The notes: generated from the sequence alone by a model not told the origin. A stretch of 64,000 nucleotides of DNA from Pseudomonas parakoreensis (GCF_021602155.1 NZ_BQHY01000004.1:310001-374000); one strand, 5' to 3'; shown: positions 34,485 through 43,149, numbered from the stretch's first letter. A program made the numbers and translations.

Positions 34485-34628
34485 AATAAATCCGTCCCCT
34501 TTCCCACCAAGCAGGCGCGAGCTAGTGGTAATCGAATGTATAGCGCATCTCACGACAGTATAACATTTAGGATCTACCTAGATGAAACACTAACAACCGC
34601 CAAAAATTTTCACCCAACGATGAAATAG
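34485..34628 (+). pseudogene. Toxin C-terminal tail remnant directly before an immunity gene
   Basis: A 47-codon open stretch after an in-frame TAA encodes KQARASGNRMYSASHDSITF then RIYLDETLTTAKNFHP and ends TAG, which directly touches the ATG of the immunity gene at 34629. The -TFRIYLDE...TAKNFHP ending is like the last strands of EndoU- or barnase-type polymorphic toxin domains; this resemblance is by eye. No start codon or Rhs core is attached, so it is a truncated toxin end. Confidence 0.5.
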
Positions 34629-34991
34629 ATGATGACCATAGAACAGCTTTCAGAAAAGCAACGCGGCATAGTCAACAATTGTCTACTAGACTTACTGGAG
34701 TCATCATCCTTACAAAACTCTAGTTTTTTGCCAAAAGCTTTAGAAAGCCTAATTAAATCGCATGGCTTTGGCATAGAAATGTCTGGGATATATATAAGCA
34801 CGGACGAAGATCCAGAAAATATCCCTGAATACCTGAAAGATGGAATTGCTTTTGAATTTATGGATAGCCACGTCACATTGCCATTTAAAGACGCTGCCGC
34901 CTTTATCATTTCTTGGTGCGCTACACAAAAACAGGTGGAAGAGCTTAATCTAGACATAACGCTAGAAAAACTTAAGAAAAAATTCAGCTAA
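34629..34991 (+). CDS. Orphan immunity protein, possibly CdiI-like
   Basis: A 120-residue protein (EKQRGIVNNCLLDLLESSSL, FGIEMSGIYISTDEDPENIP, FMDSHVTLPFKDAAAFI) with a basic C-terminus. The GIEMSGIYISTDEDPENIPEY region resembles immunity proteins for CDI/Rhs ribonuclease toxins, which I hold with moderate confidence. It directly follows a toxin-tail remnant, and low GC is shared with the whole array. Confidence 0.62.
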   Translation: MMTIEQLSEKQRGIVNNCLLDLLESSSLQNSSFLPKALESLIKSHGFGIEMSGIYISTDEDPENIPEYLKDGIAFEFMDSHVTLPFKDAAAFIISWCATQKQVEELNLDITLEKLKKKFS

Positions 34992-35046
34992 ACAATTAGA
35001 ACCAACAAATTAAAAAATAAATCTCGGCAAAAGGGGGCGGAAAACA

Positions 35047-35387
35047 AAAAAATACGAAATAACGATAAACAACGATGAGTTTCCGGAGCAATTCATCAAA
35101 CACGCAAACTCATTTATTATCGAATGCAAAATTGACGACTCTAAGCAAGGCTACACGGACATTCCAGAGCTTGAAAAGATAAATTACCCAACCTTTGATA
35201 AAATTTTAAAAACCCATCACTATTTAGCGGCCAGCCTTATAAAAGATTGTCTTTATTTCGAGCTTTTTTATTTCTATTTCAAAAATCAGAAATACCTGAA
35301 CTAGTTATAAATAGCATAAAAGATGTAAAATCAGATGAAATGTCAATTACGATCATGGGTGATACGTATCCAGCTCAGAAAAGTTGA
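35047..35387 (+). pseudogene. Frameshifted immunity-like gene remnant
   Basis: One frame reads KKYEITINNDEFPEQFIKHA onward through CLYFELFYFYFKNQ to a stop at 35302. The continuation lies in another frame as SEIPELVINSIKDVKSDEMS to a TGA at 35385. Joining them gives about 110 residues with one frameshift near 35285. No start codon is found upstream. Size, acidity, AT-richness and place suit a decayed immunity gene. Confidence 0.5.
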
Positions 35388-35404
35388 TGAACGAAAGGTG
35401 TCAG

Positions 35405-35439
35405 ATTTATTTTCCAACTCTAATCAAAAGAGATTGAAA
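35405..35439. repeat. Intergenic repeat unit, copy 2
   Basis: ATTTATTTT with AATCAAAAGAGATTGAAA closes the immunity array and matches copy 1 at 34410. The rest of 35440-35527 before the VanW gene shows nothing recognisable. Confidence 0.5.
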
Positions 35440-35527
35440 TAAGCCCGTCTCCTTTTACACGACCACACTTCGCATACGGAGTCTCGCCGCCCATTAAATG
35501 ATTTTTTCACCATCTACGGTATAGCGA

Positions 35528-36343
35528 TCATCTCTCCACCATTTCCTCCGCCACCTCATACTTAACCACCACCCGATTCCGATACAACCTCACCCGCTCC
35601 ACCAACTCCCCCACCTGCCCCTTCTCCCTCACCTCCCGCCAGCTCTCATTCTCCCGATAGACCCGCTCCCCCTCCCGCACAAACCGATGCCCTTCCTGAA
35701 ACACGTGATACCGATACGCCCGCACCTGATCGCACAACAACTCGCCCTCCAGCTGCGTGTCCCCCACATTCAACTTCAACTGAAAAGTCCGATCCGTCGA
35801 ATTGTGCAGTACCAGGTCAACGTAGTTGTAGAAAATTGCCGCACCGGAACCGAATGGCAGCACTCGCCCCTCATCCGGGAATGGATCGAAGCTGTGGTTG
35901 GAGCGTTCAACAACGACCAGCGGCGAGTGAATCGCCATCCAGTGGATCAGGTTGCTCAGTTGGCAGATTCCGCCGCCGACACCGCGTCGTGCTTCGCCGA
36001 AGGACAGTTCCATGCCTTCGACGTAGCCGCGTTTGCGGGTTGGGCGGCCGACGAGGCGGCAGAAGGAGAAGTGTTCGCCGGGGGCGATGATGAGGCCGTC
36101 GATGGCGGCGACGGCGAGTTTCAGGTTGATGACTTTGTTGTGTTGCAGGGCGAGGTCGGAGTCGCCGAGTTTGCGGATGAGTTTCGAGGTGTGTTTGAGG
36201 TAGCGAAATGGCAGACGGTCAGCGCCGGCCACAAGGCGTGCGTAGCGTTTGCTGGAGCAGTGCCAGGCGATCTGGCGGAACAGTCTTTTTTGCCACACGC
36301 GCAGCCAGTACAGGGCCGGGTGATAGAGGGAAAGTGGTTTCAT
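35528..36343 (-). CDS. VanW family protein
   Basis: About 271 residues from ATG 36343; the frame is open to a GTG at 36451, so the start is uncertain. VanW hallmarks are AAIDGLIIAPGEHFSFCRLV, GRPTRKRGYVEG and GGGICQLSNLIHWMAIHSPL. It then has FPFGSGAAIFYNYVDL-like beta-rich sequence and a charged C-terminus. VanW proteins are found with glycopeptide-resistance and cell-envelope genes but their function is unknown. It is divergent from a glycosyltransferase. Confidence 0.82.
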   Translation of the reverse strand: MKPLSLYHPALYWLRVWQKRLFRQIAWHCSSKRYARLVAGADRLPFRYLKHTSKLIRKLGDSDLALQHNKVINLKLAVAAIDGLIIAPGEHFSFCRLVGRPTRKRGYVEGMELSFGEARRGVGGGICQLSNLIHWMAIHSPLVVVERSNHSFDPFPDEGRVLPFGSGAAIFYNYVDLVLHNSTDRTFQLKLNVGDTQLEGELLCDQVRAYRYHVFQEGHRFVREGERVYRENESWREVREKGQVGELVERVRLYRNRVVVKYEVAEEMVER

Positions 36344-36558
36344 CCGTGGGGCGACGGCAGGTGCCGTTTCTTCCTTGACGCATCCGAGGAGCACGCAGTT
36401 TAGCCTGTGGGCCGGCTTGCGTCGTGCGCGAGATGTCGTGTCTCGAAACACCTCGCCTCACTTCCTGAACAGCAAATTAAGCTTCAACTAAGCTTGCGTC
36501 GCTAGCATCCCGGCCCGAGAGACACCTGTCGCCGATCAACCGCGGATGAGCTTCCCGA

Positions 36559-37365
36559 ATGAGCCAGTTTGATTTACCAGCCGTTACGCAGCCGAATTTC
36601 AGTCTTGTATTGGTAAATTACAAAACCCCGGACATCACCCGGATGTGCCTGGAGTTGTTGCGTCAGCACGTTCAGGCGCAGCGCATTCCGGTTTGGGTGG
36701 TGGACAATGATTCTGCCGACGCCAGTCTGGATTATTTGCGCTCGCTGGACTGGATCAATCTGATCGAACGCTCCTCCCCCGGCAAAGAAGCGGGACATAT
36801 CGCCCATGGCAAGGCGTTGGATCTGGCGCTGGAAAAAGTTGAAACCGACTATCTGTTTCTGCTGCACACCGACACTTTTGTCTACGACAAGGAAGTCTTC
36901 GCGATGATGCTGCGTGAGTGCGCAAAGTCTGCAGACATTGCTGCAGTCGGGTGTGTCGAGCAAATCAATCGCGGGATTGTCAGAGACACTTGGCGACTAA
37001 CTTCGCGTTTTTGCAAACACTATATTCGCCGGGCGAAAACGGCATTGGGTTTGCGCAGTAAAGAGCCGAAACCTTATCGGGAAACTCACCTCAAAAGTTT
37101 TTGCACGTTGTGGAACGCCAGGTTGATGAAGTCTCAGGGACTGCACTTTTGCATGGATGACCGAGTTCCCGGTTATACCCTGCAGGATCGAATGGTCGCT
37201 TTGGGCTTCGGCATCAAGCTGCTGTCACCGCGCAAGATTTTCCGCTATCTGGATCACATCCAGGCAGGCACCGTCGCTGCCGCCGGCACCTACGGCAAAA
37301 ACCACCGTCGTACCAGAATGTACGAGGCCACTCTCAAACGTTTTGAAAAGCAAGCATCGGTTTGA
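36559..37365 (+). CDS. Family 2 glycosyltransferase
   Basis: A 268-residue GT-A fold protein: SLVLVNYKTPDITRMCL, VWVVDNDSADASLDYL, HIAHGKALDLAL and the LLHTDTFVYDKE metal-binding region with HTD in place of a DxD. The C-terminal part is basic (KNHRRTRMYEATLKRFEKQ). It stands alone, ended by a clear terminator, and is divergent from the VanW gene. Acceptor and donor sugars are unknown. Confidence 0.85.
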   Translation: MSQFDLPAVTQPNFSLVLVNYKTPDITRMCLELLRQHVQAQRIPVWVVDNDSADASLDYLRSLDWINLIERSSPGKEAGHIAHGKALDLALEKVETDYLFLLHTDTFVYDKEVFAMMLRECAKSADIAAVGCVEQINRGIVRDTWRLTSRFCKHYIRRAKTALGLRSKEPKPYRETHLKSFCTLWNARLMKSQGLHFCMDDRVPGYTLQDRMVALGFGIKLLSPRKIFRYLDHIQAGTVAAAGTYGKNHRRTRMYEATLKRFEKQASV

Positions 37366-37375
37366 TCATGAACAC

Positions 37376-37407
37376 AAAAAGGGCGACCGCAAAGTCGCCC
37401 TTTTTTA
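37376..37407 (+). terminator. Rho-independent terminator of the glycosyltransferase gene
   Basis: AAAAAGGGCGAC-CGCAAA-GTCGCCCTTTTTT: a GC-rich stem with a run of six Ts directly after it. Confidence 0.93.
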
Positions 37408-37440
37408 ATCTGAAATTGTATACATCCGCTCCGAAGAGGT

Positions 37441-37503
37441 GTTCGCCCAGTGTAATGGCCTGGCAATCCATGCACCGGTAAAGAGCCCTGACACTGGGCG
37501 AAC
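37441..37503. repeat. Long-loop inverted repeat
   Basis: Perfect 13-bp arms GTTCGCCCAGTGT and ACACTGGGCGAAC are separated by 37 bases. It lies in the 328-base gap between the glycosyltransferase and a minus-strand gene. Role unknown. Confidence 0.6.
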
Positions 37504-37635
37504 GGGAAGGATTTTAATAGAAGTTGGCGGATATGTCGTCATACACAAAGGTAAATTTTATGTACGAATAAGTTAATAGATATTTATCGACGAAATCCTT
37601 TCGTGAAACTTTCAAAGCACGGCTCAGCTCATTTC

Positions 37636-37679
37636 AGATGATTGTTCTCATACAATAATTTGTACAAGAACAATCATCT
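37636..37679. repeat. Inverted repeat beyond the stop of the periplasmic protein gene
   Basis: Perfect 13-bp arms AGATGATTGTTCT and AGAACAATCATCT surround an 18-base AT-rich loop. It could form a transcript-end hairpin for the minus-strand gene at 37694, though no T-run follows. Confidence 0.55.
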
Positions 37680-37693
37680 TGTAGAGTTAATAC

Positions 37694-38278
37694 TCAGCTT
37701 TCATGCTGACTGGTCACTTTTAATACATCGGTATAAGTGACAACTACGCTCTGCCCTACTTTCAGATCTTTCAGCTTGACTTGGATTTCAGGCTTTTTCA
37801 CGTCGAGGGTTTTCGACTGACCCTGCGGGTTTTCCAGGGTCACCTGATTATTCTTCAAATCAATTTTGGTGATTTTCAGTTGCACCTGAATCTGGCGATA
37901 AGCCTCGCCGCCCGGGTTTTCGCTGCCCGGCGCCTTGCGCAGCTCGCCGCTACGCTCGACGGTGCCAGGCAGACCTTTATCCACATCGGTATCGAGGTAA
38001 GCCGCCACCGAGCGTTGGACTTCGAGTTTTACCAGGTCGCCGACCTTGAGGTTGGCGAGGTTTTTCGCCTTGTCGCTGAGCTGGACGTGAACCTGACGAC
38101 CTTCTGCACCTTCGAGCACGACCTGATGGTTGGCCGCATCAACGGCCAGCACTTTGGTGGTGACCTGATCGGCCTCGATGGTGGCGGACAGCGGAATGTC
38201 CGCCGCCATGGCAACGAAGCTGGTGGCGGACAGAACGGTTGCAAGGGTGATGGCCTTGGCCAGAGCGTGGAGCTTCAT
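37694..38278 (-). CDS. Periplasmic hypothetical protein, beta-rich
   Basis: A 194-residue protein with a clear signal peptide (MKLHALAKAITLATVLSATS, cut after AMA). The mature part alternates short strands: TTKVLAVDAANHQVVLEGAE, VGDLVKLEVQ, LKITKIDLKNNQVTLENPQG and LKVGQSVVVTY. The two VxxxxxNxQVxLE / VGD or VGQ units suggest an internal duplication of an OB-like or soluble beta domain. No family is named. The upstream-extended frame overlaps the next small gene and is rejected. Confidence 0.75.
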   Translation of the reverse strand: MKLHALAKAITLATVLSATSFVAMAADIPLSATIEADQVTTKVLAVDAANHQVVLEGAEGRQVHVQLSDKAKNLANLKVGDLVKLEVQRSVAAYLDTDVDKGLPGTVERSGELRKAPGSENPGGEAYRQIQVQLKITKIDLKNNQVTLENPQGQSKTLDVKKPEIQVKLKDLKVGQSVVVTYTDVLKVTSQHES

Positions 38279-38363
38279 AAGCGGTACTTTCCCTGTAGTG
38301 AATGGCAGCAACTGGCGCCAACGCGTGTTTGGCGCCGAATGTGCCACTGAGCATAGACGCTGT

Positions 38364-38546
38364 TCAGGGCTTGGCTTTCGATTCTGCCGCAGCAGTCTCT
38401 TGCGCAGTGGATTCGCCACTGGCGGTGCCCTTGCCGCTGTCCTTGCGTTGCTTGGGGTCGGTCGGGCGCAGGGCGTCGTTATCGCGCTCGGTCTCTCCCG
38501 GTGGCCGGGGTTCATCGGGATGTTCACTGGGGGATACGGGTTTCAT
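38364..38546 (-). CDS. Small Pro/Ser-rich hypothetical protein
   Basis: A 60-residue, very hydrophilic protein (KPVSPSEHPDEPRPPGETER) with no predicted fold. It is kept as real because TGAGGAGCACTCCCATG provides a good ribosome site and it follows an 80-residue gene by 11 bases on the same strand. Function unknown. Confidence 0.6.
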   Translation of the reverse strand: MKPVSPSEHPDEPRPPGETERDNDALRPTDPKQRKDSGKGTASGESTAQETAAAESKAKP

Positions 38547-38557
38547 GGGAGTGCTCC

Positions 38558-38800
38558 TCAGGCGTCAGGGTCATCCAGTTCATTGGCGACATTCGCGGCG
38601 GGCGAATTCTTGTGCAGGTCATCGGCCTTGGCGCGCAGGATCTGCCACTGCTCCAGATCGATCGCGCCTTGACCGAGCAGATCGTCGGCGATGCGTTGCA
38701 GGTCGAAATAATGAGCGTCGGGGGACTGCTGCCAGTAGGTCTGATCGTCGAACAGGCGCTGCCAGGTGCTGAGGTCTGGGGGTTGCAGGTCGTCGCTCAT
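38558..38800 (-). CDS. Small acidic hypothetical protein
   Basis: An 80-residue acidic, probably helical protein (LSTWQRLFDDQTYWQQSP, LLGQGAIDLEQWQILRAKAD). GGAGG lies 7 bases before the ATG. It probably forms a two-gene transcript with the 60-residue protein that follows. Family unknown. Confidence 0.6.
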   Translation of the reverse strand: MSDDLQPPDLSTWQRLFDDQTYWQQSPDAHYFDLQRIADDLLGQGAIDLEQWQILRAKADDLHKNSPAANVANELDDPDA

Positions 38801-38865
38801 GGCTAATCCTCCACGGGTAATAGTTTGTAGAGGCTGCGCAATGAAACGGAGTTCAACCCAATCCC

Positions 38866-38950
38866 TGTAGGAGCTGCCGCAGGCTGCGATCTTTTGACTT
38901 TGATTTTTACAAACAGGATCAAAAGATCGCAGCCTTCGGCAGCTCCTACA
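38866..38950. repeat. REP-type inverted repeat (GCTGCCGCAGGCTGCGATC family)
   Basis: Arms beginning tgtaggagctgccgcaggct and the complementary copy ending in gcagctcctaca lie about 20 bases apart. It sits downstream of the AttH-like gene. Confidence 0.85.
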
Positions 38951-38967
38951 TGAATGGCAATCAGCAG

Positions 38968-40038
38968 TCAGTATCCGGTCATTTCAAGATAGCCGCGCCC
39001 GCCATGGCTGCCGCTGATCTGCACCGGGCCCTCCCAATAAGGAATGCGCAGGTTCATCCAAGCCTTGGGGTTGAGCGCGTCGAGACTGATGTCGAGGTGT
39101 TTGTCGGGAATGCTGATCGACCAGCGCACCGGCATCGTGTGCCCGGCAACTTTTGCGGTGTTTTGCGGCGTGAGTTTGATCTGCTCAGCGTGCAAGGTTT
39201 CAGTCTGGCCGTCGGCGTTGATCCAGGTGCCGGTCAGATACGGTGCGCCATCGGTTTGTCGGGTGCGAAACAGCATCAGCGATTCACCGCTGTCCAGATG
39301 CAGGGAAAACCAGTCCCAGCCGGTCTGATTGGCCGCCAGCGGCTGGCTGCTCCACTCACGGTCCAGCCATGCCGGGCCACTGACGGTGTAGGTCTGGCCG
39401 TCGATTTGCAGGGTGCCGCTGGCCTGAAAGAACGGCTGACTGTAGTAGTACGAGGCCTGGCCCTGTGCGGATTTGCGGCTGAAGCCGTTGTCGCCCTGCA
39501 ACACCAGCGGTCGGCTGGAGGTGAGGTGCAGTTGATAGCTGAAGGCTTTGTCGCGGGCACTGAGTTGCACATCCGTCAGCGGATCCTGCGCCTCGCTGGC
39601 GAAGCGCCAATCATCGATCCACGCCTCGAACGGCGCCACGTTCACCCCGGCCTGCCCCACTCCGCCCCGGGCATAGCGCTCGGCAGCATGGTGCGCGGTA
39701 GCCGACGTCACCGCGGCATGCCCGAGCCAGATCGTCTGGCCGGCCCAGCCCGATTGCTCTGGCGCAGGTTTCAGGGCGCTGCGAAACAGCGTCCATTGCA
39801 CACCGAAATCGTGGCCCTGCTGATCCTTTAGATTGGCGGTGACGTACCACCACTCGATACGAAATCCATCGTGGGCGCCGTGATCCGCCGGGAAGCTGAA
39901 TACCCGCCCCGGCACCACAGCGGTGAACTGCGCAGCCTGATCGCCAAGTCCGGCGAAGCCCTTCTGCTCAGGCACAGGCTGATCGCAACCGGCCAACAGC
40001 AGCAGCGCGAACAGCAGCGCAACCCGGTTAATCCTCAT
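38968..40038 (-). CDS. AttH/CrtC-like lipocalin-family lipoprotein
   Basis: A 356-residue lipoprotein: MRINRVALLFALLLLAGCDQ has a clear LAGC lipobox. The mature part shows FPADHGAHDGFRIEWWYVTANL, a QWTLFRSAL segment, GPAWLDREWSSQPLA and WDWFSLHL, the marks of the hydroxyneurosporene-synthase/AttH lipocalin-like fold. The start overlaps the end of the ABC permease gene by 11 bases. Together with that permease and its ATPase it forms an AttEFGH-like operon. It probably binds a lipophilic cargo at the envelope. Confidence 0.85.
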   Translation of the reverse strand: MRINRVALLFALLLLAGCDQPVPEQKGFAGLGDQAAQFTAVVPGRVFSFPADHGAHDGFRIEWWYVTANLKDQQGHDFGVQWTLFRSALKPAPEQSGWAGQTIWLGHAAVTSATAHHAAERYARGGVGQAGVNVAPFEAWIDDWRFASEAQDPLTDVQLSARDKAFSYQLHLTSSRPLVLQGDNGFSRKSAQGQASYYYSQPFFQASGTLQIDGQTYTVSGPAWLDREWSSQPLAANQTGWDWFSLHLDSGESLMLFRTRQTDGAPYLTGTWINADGQTETLHAEQIKLTPQNTAKVAGHTMPVRWSISIPDKHLDISLDALNPKAWMNLRIPYWEGPVQISGSHGGRGYLEMTGY

Positions 40039-42499
40039 GGGCAAACGTCCTCAGCAGATCCGCCGGTTGCGTGCGGTACAACGAATACAGCGGCCACGCC
40101 GAGGCCAGCAAGGTCGCCAGTAACGCCAATCCCATCAATTGCAGCAGTTGCAGCGGGAAGATCCGCAGCGGTAAGCGCCAGCCGAATGCCTGCACATTGA
40201 TCACCGCGTCCAGACACCACGCCAACGCGATCCCCAGCGGCAAAGCCAGCACCAGCGTCAGCAGCGCGAGCAACCAGGTCTGGCCGAGGTTGAGCAGCAT
40301 CAACTGCCGGCGCGTCACGCCCAAGGCCCACAGCGGCGCCAGTTGCCCGAGACGGCTCTGGCTTTGGGTCAGCAGGCTGATGAACAGCGCCACACCGGCC
40401 ACCGCCAAAGTGAGGCTGTTGAGCGCGGCGGTGGCGGCGAAAGTGCGTTCGAACACTTGCACCGACCAGCCCTTGAGCCGCGCCTGATCCACGATGCGGC
40501 TATCATCGAGCTGAAAGCGCGTTTGCAGCGCGGTCAAAAACCACGGGATGTCGGGCGGCGCGATACGCAGGTTGAAACGGTTCGGCGTCAGCGTCGGCCA
40601 CAGGCGCAGCAGGTGGTTGCTGTTGACCAACAGATGGCCCTTGGGATTGCCGTAATCGGCGTAGATGCCGACGATGCGTGGTGACCACGGCCCGCCCGGC
40701 GTCGGCACGCTCAGATGATCCCCCGCGCGAACCTTCAGCCGTCGCGCCAGTTGTTCGCTGAGCATCACCGCATCGTCCGTCGCCAGGTGCGCCCACGGAT
40801 CACCGGCGATCGCCTCGAGCAATGGCCAGTGCTGCCGGTAATAAGGATGATCGATCACCCCGAAGACATCAGCCGGCCAGCCTTGCAGGGTCACCGCGAC
40901 TTGCCAGTTGGGCAGCACCGCGCTGACGTTCGGCTGTTGTTTGAGCCAGACGTACATCTCGCGCGATTGCGCCGGATTCACCGGGTTGAGGTACAGCTCG
41001 GCACTCAGGCGTTGTTCGAGCCAGTCGTTGAAGGTCTGGCGAAAACCGGCGGTCATGCTGCCCGCGCCGATGTTTGCCGCCAGCGCCAGCAACAGCGCCA
41101 TCAGCGCCAGACTCAGTGCCGGTAACTGTTGGCGGCAATCAGCAAGAAACCACTGACCCAGCACCGAACGACTGCGCCCAAGCAATCGATTGAGCACCGC
41201 GCTGAGCACCACCGGCAACGCCAGTGCGGCACCGAGCAGCAACCCGGCCATCAACACAAAACCACTGCTCAGGCTGTCGCCGAACAGCAGCGCCAGCAGC
41301 GCGATTACGCCCAATAGCACCGCCAGCCAACCCTGACGGCGCAACCAGCGCGCATGTTGCTGATGCCAGGCCTGTGGGTCCGCCACCGCCAACAGCGGCA
41401 AACGTACCGCCCGCAACAGACTGTTGGCGCCGGCCAGCAACGCGCCGAACAGACTCAGACCAATACCGCTGAACCACCACCATGGACTCAGGCGTAACTG
41501 CCCCGCCACTTCCGCGCCGTATAAACCACGCAGGCTGGCGGCGACATCCGGCAGCAATACGCTCGCCAGCCAGTAACCGCTGACGACTCCGAACACCCCG
41601 CCAATCAACGCCAGCACACCGAGTTCGACGATCAGGCTGCCGATCAGCATCCGCGCACCGACCCCGCAGGCACGCAAGGTGCGCAGCAGGCCACGACGCT
41701 GCTCCAGCGCCAGACCGATGGCCGCGTGCACGATGAACAGCCCGACCACGAACGAGAGAAATCCCAAGGCATCAAGATTCAGGTGGAAGCTCTCGGTCAG
41801 GCGCGCCAGATTGTTTTCCTCGGCGCTGCTTTTGAGCTGCAACCGGCCATTGAACGCGGCCGGCAACTCGGCGTGAAAATCCTTGGGCAGCAACAAGCGT
41901 GACACTTGCCCGGGTTGCTCCAGCAGACTCTGCGCGACGCCAATGTCCACCAGCAACACGCCCGGCGCCATGTCCTTTTGTACCTGCAGCGGCGGCAGGT
42001 TTTGGCCGTTGACGGCCTGGGGTGTTGCGCCTTCGCTGAGGTTCAGGGCCTGCAAGGTCTCAGGCGAAATCCACGTAACGCCCGGCGGCGAGAAGAACGC
42101 GACGATGCGCTCGATCGGCATCGCCTGTCCGGCCACGGCGGAATCCACCGGCAGCGACACCGGTTCGATGCCCATCAGCTGCAGGCGCTGATCCGGGTGA
42201 TCCTTGAGCGCCAGCCGCCCCTGCAACAGCGGCGAGACCGGCCAGCCCTGGCGGCGCAGGTCAACGAACCATTGCTGGGTAAACGTCGCGCCATTGGGCG
42301 TAGCAAGGCTGGCCTGCGGTTCGCCGCCAATCATCTGGCTCGCCCGGGCGTAACTGTCGCGGGCCTGACTGTTCAGCGCCTCGACGCCGGTCAACAGACT
42401 GGTGGCCAGCCACAATCCCGTCAGCACACTGAAGAACTGCACCGGATGCCGCCGCCAATGGCTGAGCAGCGCACGCAGGGTTTGCCAGAACACGTTCAC
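40028..42499 (-). CDS. FtsX-family ABC transporter permease (AttF/AttG-like)
   Basis: An 823-residue permease with two FtsX-like membrane modules and large extracytoplasmic loops. A first membrane helix near residue 25 is followed later by clusters at FLSFVVGLFIVHAAIGLALEQ and VAGVALFISLLTQSQSRLGQ. It looks like two permease units in one chain. The GTG start overlaps the TGA of the ATPase gene (GTGA). By family, such MacB/LolE-type exporters move lipids, lipoproteins or peptides outward; the cargo here is unknown. Confidence 0.85.
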   Translation of the reverse strand: MNVFWQTLRALLSHWRRHPVQFFSVLTGLWLATSLLTGVEALNSQARDSYARASQMIGGEPQASLATPNGATFTQQWFVDLRRQGWPVSPLLQGRLALKDHPDQRLQLMGIEPVSLPVDSAVAGQAMPIERIVAFFSPPGVTWISPETLQALNLSEGATPQAVNGQNLPPLQVQKDMAPGVLLVDIGVAQSLLEQPGQVSRLLLPKDFHAELPAAFNGRLQLKSSAEENNLARLTESFHLNLDALGFLSFVVGLFIVHAAIGLALEQRRGLLRTLRACGVGARMLIGSLIVELGVLALIGGVFGVVSGYWLASVLLPDVAASLRGLYGAEVAGQLRLSPWWWFSGIGLSLFGALLAGANSLLRAVRLPLLAVADPQAWHQQHARWLRRQGWLAVLLGVIALLALLFGDSLSSGFVLMAGLLLGAALALPVVLSAVLNRLLGRSRSVLGQWFLADCRQQLPALSLALMALLLALAANIGAGSMTAGFRQTFNDWLEQRLSAELYLNPVNPAQSREMYVWLKQQPNVSAVLPNWQVAVTLQGWPADVFGVIDHPYYRQHWPLLEAIAGDPWAHLATDDAVMLSEQLARRLKVRAGDHLSVPTPGGPWSPRIVGIYADYGNPKGHLLVNSNHLLRLWPTLTPNRFNLRIAPPDIPWFLTALQTRFQLDDSRIVDQARLKGWSVQVFERTFAATAALNSLTLAVAGVALFISLLTQSQSRLGQLAPLWALGVTRRQLMLLNLGQTWLLALLTLVLALPLGIALAWCLDAVINVQAFGWRLPLRIFPLQLLQLMGLALLATLLASAWPLYSLYRTQPADLLRTFAHED

Positions 42500-43149
42500 G
42501 TCAGACGGCCCTTGGACAACACCACCCGCTGCGCCAGTCGCGCCGCCACGCGTGGGCTGTGCGTGACCATCAGCAGCGTGGTCGGCGTGTCGTCGAGCAA
42601 CTCCAGCAACAGGCGCAGCACTTCATCGCTGGTGGCTTCGTCGAGGCTGCCGGTGGGTTCGTCGGCCAGCAGCAGTTTCGGTCGCGACGCCAACGCCCGG
42701 GCCAAAGCAACCCGCTGCTGCTGGCCGCCTGACAGTTGTTCGGGATAACGCTTGAGCAAATCACCCAAACCCAGACGCTGCACCAGATGCGCTTGCCAGC
42801 GCGGGTCATGGCGCCCGGCCAGACGCGCCTGAAACGCCAGATTGTCCTCGACCCGCAGGCTGCCGATCAGGTTGAACTGCTGGAACACCAGACCGATTTC
42901 CGTGCGGCGCCAGTCGGCCAGTTGCGCTTCGTTCATCTGCTCCAGCCGATGCTCGCCGCTGTGGATGCTGCCGCGATCCACCTTGTCGAGGCCGGCGATC
43001 AGGTGCAGCAAAGTGCTTTTGCCACTGCCGGATTCGCCCATCAGCGCCAGGCTGCCGCCGGGTTCGAGTGTCAGGTCGACGCCTTGCAGCACGGGCAATG
43101 AGCCTTGGGGAGTGAGATAACTTTTGAAAACGCCTTGAACCTGAAGCAT
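42496..43149 (-). CDS. ABC transporter ATPase (LolD/YbbA/MacB type)
   Basis: A 217-residue nucleotide-binding protein: Walker A GESGSGKSTLL, the Q-loop FQQFNLIGS, signature LSGGQQQRVALARAL, Walker B LLLADEPTGSLD and H-loop VTHSPRV. ATG 43149 is preferred over an upstream TTG. It is coupled to the FtsX-type permease. Confidence 0.92.
   Translation of the reverse strand: MLQVQGVFKSYLTPQGSLPVLQGVDLTLEPGGSLALMGESGSGKSTLLHLIAGLDKVDRGSIHSGEHRLEQMNEAQLADWRRTEIGLVFQQFNLIGSLRVEDNLAFQARLAGRHDPRWQAHLVQRLGLGDLLKRYPEQLSGGQQQRVALARALASRPKLLLADEPTGSLDEATSDEVLRLLLELLDDTPTTLLMVTHSPRVAARLAQRVVLSKGRLT

Noticed and set aside
35540-36100. Open frames on the plus strand opposite the VanW gene
   Set aside because: The minus strand carries clear VanW motifs; the plus-strand products have no recognisable domain.
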